From positions 130,667,023-130,731,022 of the forward strand of contig CM061231.1 of NCBI GenBank assembly GCA_030844895.1: a stretch of DNA of 64,000 nt, written 5' to 3'. Positions 54,938 to 64,000 of the stretch are shown in pieces (position 1 is the stretch's first letter; each line of letters begins with the position of its first letter). The notes beneath the pieces are model-generated. The model was not told the origin of the DNA. It searched no databases and saw only the letters and a program-made list of their open reading frames with translations. The DNA comes from Ambrosia x helenae. Lineage: Eukaryota; Streptophyta; Magnoliopsida; Asterales; Asteraceae. The translations under genes and the position numbers were made by a program.

Positions 54938-57900
54938 TTACAAATTTAGCATCCCAAGCATGGATACTAACTTCTGAATTGTTGATGTGTCAAGGGGTTT
55001 AGTGAATATGTCAGCTATCTGATTAGCTGTTGTCACATGCTTCACTTCAATCTTGCCTTTTTCATAGCAATCCCTGATGAAATGATACCTGATTTCAATA
55101 TGTTTAGTTTTTGAGAACTGAACAGGATTTTGAATGATGCTAATGGCAGATTTGCTGTCTACAAGCAATGGTGTCTTGGTCTCTTTGATTCCATAATCAA
55201 GAAGTTGATATTGGAGCCATTGTATCTGTGATGTACAACTTGCAGCTGCAATGTATTCAGCTTCAGTAGTTGAAGTTGCAACAGATGTTTGCTTCTTTGA
55301 TTGCCAGGACACTAGACAGTTTCCCAAGAATTGCCAACCACCAGATGTTGATTTTCTTGACATTTTGCACCCTGCATAGTCACTATCTGAAAAAGCTGAT
55401 AACTTGGTATTGCTAGAAGCATGATACCAAATTCCAAGTGTAGGAGTTCCTTTCAGATATCTGAAGATTCTTTTAACTGCAATTAGGTGTGATTCCCTAG
55501 GAGCTGATTGATATCTAGCACAGACACATGTTGAAAACATAATATCTGGTCTAGAAGCAGTTAGATACAAAAGGGAACCTATCATACATATATACATGGT
55601 TTGATCAACCTGTTTTCCTTGATCATCTGGTTCAACTTGTGTGGTAGGTGTCATGGGAGTGGAACATGATTTACAGTCTTGCAAAGAAAATTTGTTCAAT
55701 AATTCTTTAACATATTTAGATTGATATATAAAAGTTCCATTTGCTTGTTGTTTAATCTGCAGTCCTAAAAAGTACTGCAGTTCTCCCATTGTACTCATCT
55801 CAAATTTTGATTGCATGAGTTTCTTAAATTCATCACACAATTTTGTGTTTGTTGAACCAAATATGATATCATCAACATAAATTTGAACAAGTAAGACATG
55901 ATTTCCAACATTTTTAATGAAAAGAGTTTTATCAATGGATCCTCTTGTAAAGTTATTTTTGAGAAAAAAGTTAGAAAGTGTTTCATACTAGGCTCTTGGA
56001 GCCTGTTTTTAGCCCATAAAGAGCTTTGTCTAGCTTGTACACCCACTCAGGATGAGAAGGATCCTCAAACCCAGGTGGCTGACAAACATACACTTCCTCT
56101 TTGATCTTTCCATACAAAAATGCACTCTTAACATCCATTTGAAAAACTTTTATTTTGTTGGAAATGGCATAGGCCAGAAATAACCTGATGGCTTCAAGCC
56201 TTGCAACTGGAGCAAAGGTTTCATCATAATCAATTCCCTCTTATTGAGAGTAACCTTGTACCACCTGTCTTGCCTTGTTCTTAATGATCATACCAGCCTC
56301 ATCTTATTTGTTCCTAAAAACCCATCTTGTGCCAATTGGTAGCTTGTGTGGTGGTAAGGGACAGATTTCCCAAACCTGTTGCTTCTTGAATTGAAGCAAC
56401 TCATCTTGCATAGCTTCACCTAATTATTGTCTTTGAGGGCTTCTTGGTATTTCTTAGGTTCCAACTGATAAATGAATGCTGAGAAGAAGCAAAAGTTGGA
56501 AAGTTGGTTTCTTGTGAGAACACCTGATGCAATATCACCCATAACTTGTTCCAATGGATGATCTTTGTGTTCAATCAGTTGTTGTAAACCACTAACAGGT
56601 GTAGGTGGCTCTTGTACTTCATCAAACAAACCACTGAGGTTTATAATGTTTGGTTCAGCTGTTTGAACATCTTCAGTAGTTGCAGGAGCTGAAGCAGATG
56701 TTTGAGTTTGTACATCAGCAGTAATCAGAAGTTTGTAAAACTTCTGAAGGCTTGAAAGTTGACTTAATGAGTGTTTGAGGAGTCCATGGTGCTGGATCCT
56801 CATCATCAAACCTCTGATCACCATAATAAGTAGGTTTAGATGAAGTGACAGTCTTTTCAGGTCCAAAGTGGAAGCTGTCAAGGTCAAAGAGTTCAGCAGG
56901 ATGTGCTGGAATAAGAGTGTGTTTTAACTCATTGAACTTGACATTCAGTGTTTCTTCTACTATCTTGGTTCTTGAATTAAAAACCTTGTAGGCTTTTCTA
57001 GTGAAAGAATAACCAAGAAAGTAACCTGAGTCAACTTTAGAAGCAAACTTTGAAATAGAGTCTTTAATGTTTAGAATGAAACATTGACATCCAAAAGCCC
57101 CGAAGAAGGAGATAAGGGGCTTTACGCCATGAAGAACTTCATAGGCAGTCTTGGAGTGTCTCTTGTTGACAAGGACTCTATTTTGAACATAACATGCAGT
57201 GTTAACTGCTTCAGCCCAAAAATATAATGGTAGGCCTGAATCAGCTAACATAGTTCTTGCTGCTTCAATCAATGTCCTGTTCTTCCTTTCTACCACACCA
57301 TTTTGTTCAGGAGTTTTGGAAACGCTGAATTGTCTAATAATCCCTTTAGACAAACAGAATTCATCCAGAGTTTTGTTCCTGAACTATGTCCCATTATCAC
57401 TTCTAATGGCTTTGACAGATATAAAATATTGTTTCTCTACTTGTAGAATGAAGAACTTGATGATTTCAGCTGCCTTATCCTTGGAGAATAAAAAGAATAC
57501 CCATGTGAATCTTGAATAGTCATCAATGGTCACTAAGCAGTACTTCTTCTTACCAAGGCTCATGATTTTTACTGGCCCAAATAAGTCCATATGGAGTAGT
57601 TGAAGACATGCAGTTTTTTTTGATTCTTCAATAGACTTATAGGAGGACTCATGCTGCTTTCCCTTTAAACAGGATACACAGTGTTCTTGACATTGGTATA
57701 CTTTCAAGGGTAGACCTCTGACCAAGCCCATTTTTGTGACTTTATTTATGGTTTTAAAGTTCACATGGCCAAGTCTCTGTGCCAGAGATCAGTCTCTGAA
57801 GTTGATGCCTTTGAGAAGAAACAGGCAGTGTTGTTCAGTACTTTGTCTTTTTCAATGTCCACTGCATAGACATTGCCACATCTTTTGGCTATCAACAAAG

Positions 57901-58253
57901 TATGATCTTCAATGATCTTCTCTATCAACTTCTGGCCTTCTGGTGATATGATCTTGCATGCTGTCTTTATGAAAAAGGAAGAATATCATTTATCACACAT
58001 TTGTGACACACTCAGCAAGTTGTACTCAACGTTTTCAACCAGATTGACCTTATCAAACTGTATTTTGCCAGAGGAGACATTGCCATGTCCCAACACATAT
58101 CCCTTGGCATTGTTCCCAAGGATACAGATCCTTCTCTTTGACTGATAAAGTTGTTTATCAGGTATCTGCATCCTGTCATGTGCATTGAGCCTCCACTGTC
58201 CACATACCAAATGCTATTTAAGCCTCTGGAGACCCTCTGCACAAAGTGGCAAA
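54938..58253 (-). pseudogene. element 7 pol: protease, integrase, RT, RNase H, broken
   Basis: Protease WYVDSGGSMHMTG at about 58205. A frameshift leads to EYNLLSVSQMCDK. Pre-integrase and integrase: HCVSCLKGKQHESS, MDLFGPVKIM, TIDDYSRFTWVFF, SVKAIRSDNGT, break, EQNGVVERKNRTLIEAA (57764-56715). RT N-terminal part is degraded (56420-55841) with stops and a shift near 55990-56020. The catalytic YVDD lies near 55875. From 55840 a clean frame gives GELQYFLGLQIKQQANG, ASRPDIMFSTCVCARYQ, FSDSDYAGCKMSRKSTSGG, TEAEYIAAA and IADIFTKPLDTSTIQKL. Multiple shifts and stops rule out a functional polyprotein. Confidence 0.88.
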
Positions 58254-60824
58254 TTAGTTAGATTTAGGAACCCAAGCCAGTTTGGCTTTGGGTTTGCTCT
58301 TGAGAACATTAACAGTTTGTTCTTGACCAGGTTGAGGAATCCATGTCTTTTTGGCAATGGATTTTTCATTAAGAGCAATGGTGGTATCTTTTTGAGGACC
58401 ACCATCAACCTTGGTCATCAGTAGTTGTACCATATACATGAGATCTTTAATCTCAGCAGTTTGTGAAACTGCTGATGATGTAGGTCTAACTACTGAAAGA
58501 GAATTTTGAGAAAAAGATTTTTGTTGAGATTTCATCTTTTTCTGAGAAAAGGTGTTTGCTGGTTGTTGTTTCTTGGGAGAAAAAGTTTCTTCAAAATCAT
58601 TTTTGATTTGTTTTCCCACAACCAGTTGTGAAATTTTCTTGTTGTACTGAATTCCTTTTCTATATCTACAAAATTCTGTCTTGTGGTTAAACAAACCACA
58701 TATTTCACATTCTTTTGCCTTTTCTTTTTCATTTAAAGGCAAATTTCTGACTGTTTTGATTTGTTTTAGGTCATCAGTGGTTTTCAGGTTCTCAACTCCT
58801 GATGTAGATGAAACTACTGATGACTTAAAGTCAGATTTTATCAGTACTTCTGAAGAACTTTCTTTGTGAGCTTTTAGAAAGTTTTCATGAAAAGATGTGC
58901 ATTCTTTCTCTTCAGAAGTTTCACCTAAAACAATTTTTCTCCCATCTTCAGTAGTTTTGGGGGAAAAATCTGTTGGTGTTTCAGTGCGATTGTACCCTAT
59001 GCCAAACCTAACATTTGAAGCACTTTGTTTGTTAGGTCGCAGTTGGTACCCTTTACAAGATTCTACCCATTTTTCACAAGTAACCTTGGTGTCAGCAAGC
59101 TCTTTTATGACATTTCCTAGGTCATCTATCATGATTTTAAGTTGTTCTTGGGTTTCAATAGCATTGTTAGTTAATTTAGAATTTTCTTTTGTCTTTGCAG
59201 CAAGTTTTCTTTCTAAATCACATTTCATCTGAGTGAATTTTCTCTCAGAGTCATTTGCTTTGCCTTGTAAGTGCACATTAGTCTCTCTTATGAGAGCAAA
59301 AGATTCTTTAATTGAAGTTGAACAAAGTTTTGTTAAAGATTCTTTTGATACCTGAGACAAGGCAGATTTTGAGGTGCAGCCCTCAAATGCCATTAAGGCA
59401 AAATTCTTTCTGCCATTGTCAGGTTCTCCCCAGTCGATGTCAAACATTTTGTTGTCTGCATCAGGATTACACTCAGTAGTGTCAAAAGGAAGACTGCTCC
59501 AGTCAACATACCCTGAGGTGAACAAACTTTGTTGTGAGGGTTGCTGAGTTTGTGGAGGTTGTTGAGCAGTTGGAATGGGAGGGATTGATTGTTGGCTCTG
59601 CATCTGTTGAGCAGGCATCTGTACATATTGTACTTGTGGCACATATTGGATTTGTGGAGCTTGTGCCTGTACAAAATGTGCACTCCCCTATGTTCCATTA
59701 TTCCTATTATAACTAGGGTTAAACTGATTTCCAGACTGAGATTGGTTGTAGCTAGAGCTTCTATACTCTCTAGCAAAGTGTCCCAACTTCTGACACTTGT
59801 GACATCTAAGTTTAGATTTGTCAAAACCAATTTTTGTAGAACTGTTTAGCCCTGGAAATTTCCTTCCTGACCTTTTATAAAATTTGTTTGTTTTAATACT
59901 TAACATGGCCAGTTGGTGTAAGATGTCCATTTCTTCTAAGTCATCATTGCTGAAATTTTTTAAATCATCCATGCTAAAACACATGTTATCAGCAGTTTGA
60001 CTATATTCATCATTGTCATAACCTGCGAATGATCTTTCTGATGAGATCCCAGCAGTCATGTCAATGTGGTCAAAAGATCCAAAACTATTTGTACAAGTAG
60101 GTGAATCTTGTCCCAATAGTGCTGTACTACCTGGTAGATAGTCATCAGCAGTTTTACCAGAACTTTGCAGTTTCTTCTTTTGATCGATTTCTCTTTCAAA
60201 AGTTAGCAATCTCCCATGCAATTTTGTAAGAGTGAGGGAGCTAAATTCTGGTGAGTATCTGAGGACTATAGAATATGTTTCCCATTTTTGAGGTAAAGAC
60301 CTTAAAAATCTATGAAGCATAAATACAGTTGTGTAGGTCTGACCATTTAATTTTAGCTCAGATATTAATGAGGAGAATCTTTCAAATTGTTGAGTTAAAG
60401 TTTCCCCATTTATATGAGCAAAAGTTTCATATTGTTGAGCCAGGATTTCTCTGGTGTTGACAATCACCTCTTCAGTTCCTCCAAACTGTTCTTTTAGGTA
60501 GTCCCAAAGCTCTTTGGCACTATCACAATGTAATAGTCCAGAGTAGATTTCATTTGGGAGTGCCATTGCCAACATAGAGAAAGCTTTAGCATCAAGCTCA
60601 AGTTTTAGGAAATCATCATCTGTATAGTCCTTTGGGTCTTTTGGTATTTCTACTTTAGTTTCAAGATTAATATTTACTAGTTTGTGAGGACCATATATCA
60701 CAGATTTCGAGCAACCAGTGTTGGTCTGTGATAATGTATGTGCCATTCTCCTTTGCAAGATATTGTATTCATTTCTAACTAGCATAGTAGGTTTATTGGC
60801 AGAACTAGTATTATGTGGATCCAT
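58254..60824 (-). pseudogene. element 7 gag with one in-frame stop
   Basis: Starts MDPHNTSSANKPTMLVRN and includes the copia gag signature SAKELWDYLKEQFGG, HINGETLTQQFERF and LRSLPQKWETYS. The first zinc knuckle, near 59795, has its last Cys replaced by Tyr (CHKCQKLGHFAREY). An in-frame TAG lies at 59688-59690. The same frame then continues with a Gln/Pro-rich stretch, a coiled-coil-like region (59300-59080) and a second, intact knuckle CEICGLFNHKTEFC near 58690. It ends KAKLAWVPKSN at 58254. About 856 residues in total, smaller than element 4's gag. Confidence 0.85.
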
Positions 60825-60962
60825 TTTAAAGAGTATTGATTTGTCAAATATCTCTTAAAGTGATGGATGTTGATAAAAGTGAACTTTTAATCCTTTATTG
60901 AATATCAATAAGAGCCTGTGTCTGATTCTCAATGTGTTAGATTGATACGTGATCAGATAAAC
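60825..60962 (-). other. short leader of element 7
   Basis: About 140 bp between gag start and primer-binding site, far shorter than the 0.9-kb leader of element 4. No repeat array is present. Confidence 0.7.
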
Positions 60963-60977
60963 CAGTGCTCTGATACC
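60963..60977 (-). other. primer-binding site of element 7, interrupted
   Basis: The minus strand reads GGTATCAGAGCACT. The first base of the usual TGGTATCAGAGC has been separated by the insertion of element 8 at 60978. Confidence 0.8.
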
Positions 60978-62130
60978 TGATCGCGTGTCGAAGTGCTAAT
61001 AAAAAAATTAAATAAAAACTACTCCTTAGCAACAACTGACTGCAGTATAGGAAGTAGGGTTGTCGAACCTCAGGGAGTTTGTGGAAAGTGCTAAGTTACT
61101 GATTACTAATTAACTTAAGATTAACTAAACTAATTTTTATGAAGTTTAATGTAAAAGTGCTGCAGTGCTGCAAAACGGATTGATGATTGATTTTTAGAAA
61201 AGACAATAATATGGAAAAACGGTCACTCCGGGTTTCTGATCGGTAATTATCAACTGAATTATGTTAATACCCTATCTAGGAAATCACATAGACATGACTT
61301 TGTTTAAGTTGTTCGACCCAATTCAGCTATCATAACATTAATTGCAAAGTTAAATTAATCCTAGTGCAAGAAAACCAAGATACGATAACATAATGCAATA
61401 ATACTAATCAACCAAACTGTCTAGATCAGTCAAACATACAATTAGACGCAAAGACCGTTAAGGTGTTCACAAAATCTAATCCAAGTAATGAGTATCAAAC
61501 ATAAAACAATTGATAGAATAACCAAATCGTTCACCCGGAGAAACCGCAGGATGTTTAGCCTTGCATCTTCATGATTTCGGCTTCAAAACTTGTTCTGGAT
61601 TGCTCTGGCATCAACCGGAATGAATGGAACTGCAAAAAGTCTTCAAAATCGTCCCTTAGAAGCTCTGGAAGTCGAAGATCCCATCACCATAACGGCTGAT
61701 TAGGTTTTGATTGCGAAAATGGGCTTTTTATGGGCTGAAGAGTTATTAGAGACCCATGAACAACTATTTCTGGAATTGGAGGGTCTCTAACAACATCAAA
61801 GTGTCGCGAGGGCATCTTTTATAATTACCACAATTCATTAAGGGTAAAATCGTCATTTTCCTCTATTTTACTTCCTGGAGACCCGCAAATAACTTCTACT
61901 GAAATTAGAGGTCTCTAATTTCAGTTCTTCCAGATTTGTTTTTTTTTTTTATTTCCAATTTCATCGAATGCTCGTCTCCTCTCCAACTAAGCTCTTTTTC
62001 TCTCGTTTTAGCCCACGAACACCTTCTTAACACCAAGACACAAATAAGTATCTAAGACACGATATAAACGAACGATAAACGATTAAAAACTATACAAAAC
62101 TAATATATAAATGTGATGCATTTGGCAACA
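60978..62130 (-). repeat. probable 3' LTR of element 8
   Basis: TGATCGCGTGTCG...TTTGGCAACA, about 1153 bp, TG...CA ends. On the minus strand it starts TGTTGCCAAATGC after the purine-rich AAGTGTGGGGATGTGATG. There is no second LTR for comparison. Confidence 0.6.
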
Positions 62131-62149
62131 CATCACATCCCCACACTTA
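62131..62149 (-). promoter_or_regulatory. probable polypurine tract of element 8
   Basis: The minus strand reads AAGTGTGGGGATGTGATG just before the LTR start. Confidence 0.6.
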
Positions 62150-63632
62150 CCTTTTGCTTGCCCTCAAGCAAATCTGCTCAGAACACTACCACGAACAAGT
62201 AACAAATACCTCAAACGCCCCCGCCATGCACTAGTTAGGGTCCAAAGTCATACCCCATTCATAGATCATCATTAGATGTGTTAATTCAACAGGCAACCAT
62301 GATGCATAATTTTAAAAATAGAACTTTCCCGACTAAGTCTAACATGCTTTCGGTTTTTATTCTCATGCAACACACCCCTCACAATTTTTCACTCCACTCG
62401 GTTTAATATCTGGACTAGCATGTAATGCGCTAGTATATTCACTCAAAACCAAACATGCAACTCTGTTATCATAGGCTTGTATAACAATCACACCTCAACT
62501 ATAGACAATGCACATATCTAAAGGACTTACGGGTTTTGGGCTTCGGGTAAAGGTAGGATAGATTTGGCTAACAATTGGTTTAAAAACAATGGTTTCAACA
62601 TGCTTGAATGACCATCCTTATTCACTAAGCACCATAATACAATAATCACACAACTTTGGGCATATTTGACCCATAACACATACTTCTATTTTCTTTTTTC
62701 ACCTTTTTTTTCTTTTTTCTTTTTTCACAACTTAAACATAACTCAATCACTTAAACAAAACATAAACACAACGGATGTCATCAATTTATTACACAAAGGT
62801 AAACAGGTCAATTTGGGTAACTTTATAGGTTTAACAAACGAAAGGGTATAGGCTCAACATGGCTACTAAGGGTGATTTTGGGTAAACGGGTCAACACATA
62901 ACAAATAAATGGGTATCAAAAGAAAAAGGGAAAACCTAAATTGCCTTTATCATCTATGTGCATATCTAGTCTACAACCTCGGCATGTATCAAATCACACA
63001 AGTTCTGCAACAGAGAAACATCTGGCCTACACTCAACAAATGAAAATATATATATGTATCAATCTATCATCTAGTAGGCTCAAGATCTCACCAAAGTGTG
63101 GAAATGGGTTACCGATGTGTGCATGCATTTATTACCGACAGCTCGTTACACCTAATCAGGCAAATTCTAAACATTTTTTTTCTAAAATACCTGCTGAAAA
63201 CGGTTCATATGTCTGTTCTAAAGAATTGGACCATGATTAAGGACCCACACACCACAAGCAGAGACAGAATGAACGCATTGAAACAGTCGCTTTCATGCCC
63301 GATCAGACCGCTTTTAGGACATTTTTTTAAATTTTTTAATTTTTTTTATGACTCAAGACTAACACAAAAACACACTCTAAAGACGTATAGCCACCCCCAC
63401 ACTTGCGCGACACATTGTCCTCAATGTGCTAAGGGAATAGTAACACAAAAAAAAATCAAATACGAAAAGAAAAATAAATAAATAAAGACAGAAAATCGGA
63501 ACAGACTCCCCTGATAAATGCGACGATGTTGTTGAAAGTCGTGCTCCCCTGGCCTCCAACTTGTCCGTATAGCATTCCATTCGCAGACAAAAGCAGCAAT
63601 TTTCAATATTCGGTTGGCGCTGCTGCGAGCTA
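62150..63632 (-). other. 3' non-coding region of element 8
   Basis: 1.5 kb with no gene. It includes a strongly pyrimidine-rich run (62686-62730) that is a purine run on the element's sense strand. Open frames 62941-63240, 63098-63481 and 63377-63636 show no domain. Confidence 0.65.
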
Positions 63633-63989
63633 TCACTCCTGCTGCCCAGGCTCCTCAGACTGCCTGTCTCCCTCCTGCTCAGCTCCTGCAGATGTACCTA
63701 CTAGATCACCTATACCCCTGAAACGCTCGGGTATCTTCAAACCCATGCCCTGCATCATGAACCTCATCATATCCGTAAACATAACAACCTTTGCGTCTAA
63801 CCCATCAATCTTCGCTTCCAACCCATCAATCCTCTGCACTACATACTCTAATGTCACAGTCTCCGGTGGTGGTGCACACAAGGGGGGTACGGGACTAGGG
63901 TGCTCCATAGATGGTCTAACCCGCTGTCGAGCAATAGGCACGCTCCTCTGTATAGTCTCAGCAGCAACTATCCCCTCAAGTAGTGGCAC
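63633..63989 (-). CDS. C-terminal part of an unidentified element 8 ORF
   Basis: The open frame begins at the ATG at 63989 but may extend beyond the window. It has a proline-rich segment (MEHPSPVPPLCAPPPETV), a short heptad-like coil (VVQRIDGLEAKIDGLDAKVV), then MMRFMMQGMGLKIPERF and an acidic Gln/Glu tail. I do not recognise the family. The position (3'-most ORF on the sense strand) and the coiled C-terminus fit the additional ORF of Athila-type elements. Confidence 0.4.
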   Translation of the reverse strand: MPLLEGIVAAETIQRSVPIARQRVRPSMEHPSPVPPLCAPPPETVTLEYVVQRIDGLEAKIDGLDAKVVMFTDMMRFMMQGMGLKIPERFRGIGDLVGTSAGAEQEGDRQSEEPGQQE

Positions 63990-64000
63990 CTGTAGCCCTG

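Larger units (their letters stand above)
50399..60977 (-). mobile_element. element 7: Sirevirus-like Ty1/copia retrotransposon (5' LTR outside the window)
   Basis: Sense order from right: primer-binding site, gag, pol, spacer, two extra ORFs, purine tract, 3' LTR. Gene order, gag end (AWVP..N) and extra ORFs match element 4, but the sequence is clearly diverged. The 5' LTR is separated by element 8, which begins exactly at the primer-binding site. Several frameshifts and stops are present. The left boundary is approximate because no second LTR is available for comparison. Confidence 0.88.
60978..64000 (-). mobile_element. element 8: LTR retrotransposon, 3' part only (Athila-like)
   Basis: A probable 3' LTR (60978-62130), purine-rich tract and a 3'-terminal ORF fragment; the rest lies right of the window. 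The assignment to an Athila-like gypsy element rests on the long 3' non-coding region and a pol-distal ORF and is tentative. Confidence 0.5.

Noticed and set aside
63377..63636. Hydrophobic minus-strand frames near the right end
   Set aside because: Short, overlapping in two frames over A/T-rich DNA, just downstream of the real ORF end at 63633; no supporting motif.

Overview
The window is a transposon-packed piece of a plant nuclear genome, almost certainly a eudicot. The wording of the retroelement proteins and the LTR ends resemble Asteraceae repeats, but that assignment is inference. About nine tenths of it is LTR retrotransposons nested in one another, with DNA elements between them. No bacterial operon, rRNA, tRNA or CRISPR array is present. 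The only intact-looking host-type gene is a 72-codon TOM7 (mitochondrial import receptor subunit) at 1186-1404 on the minus strand. It lies inside a terminal-inverted-repeat element.

Left block (1-14739). A short-LTR Ty1/copia element (plus strand, degraded) is the oldest layer visible. Two non-autonomous LTR elements without pol sit in it: element 1 (to 6446, plus strand) and element 2 (8725-13791, minus strand, target duplication GTTTC). Their LTRs carry arrays of WRKY-type W-box cores just upstream of a TATA box. The TOM7-carrying element (340-1729) sits in the TA tract of element 1's 5' LTR.

Middle block (14740-48002). A broken copy of an unidentified conserved plant protein gene (15658-16936) is split by a 631-bp hAT element with an 8-bp target duplication. 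Next comes a 30.9-kb nest. Element 3 (17074-47997, minus, TSD ATAAT) is a large non-autonomous LTR element. Its 3' LTR holds a MULE-type element (18156-19684, 9-bp TSD) and element 4, a Sirevirus-like copia (20363-36501, TSD TTACC). Element 4's 5' LTR holds solo LTR 5 (33700-36259, TSD AGAAG), which holds a further 298-bp solo LTR (35547-35844, TSD AACAC). Element 3's 5' LTR holds element 6, a young Ty3/gypsy chromovirus-like element (40278-45982, TSD CCAAT). Element 6 has a nearly intact gag-pol, a probable 82-bp intron and a duplicated polypurine-tract module.

Right block (48003-64000). A broken Myb/SANT-like gene of the PIF/Harbinger-associated type, two Helitron-like 5' ends, a MITE built of ACACATGTG palindromes, and element 7 follow. 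Element 7 is a second Sirevirus-like copia (about 50399-60977, minus) with two extra ORFs after pol. Element 8, an Athila-like LTR element of which only the 3' part is visible (from 60978), interrupts element 7 at its primer-binding site and runs off the window.

The autonomous elements encode the usual copy-and-paste set: gag shell protein, protease, integrase, reverse transcriptase and RNase H. Elements 1-3 have only LTRs, primer-binding site, polypurine tract and conserved internal blocks, so they would depend on proteins supplied in trans. Every LTR element with a visible primer-binding site uses the initiator-tRNA-Met type (TGGTATCAGAGC).
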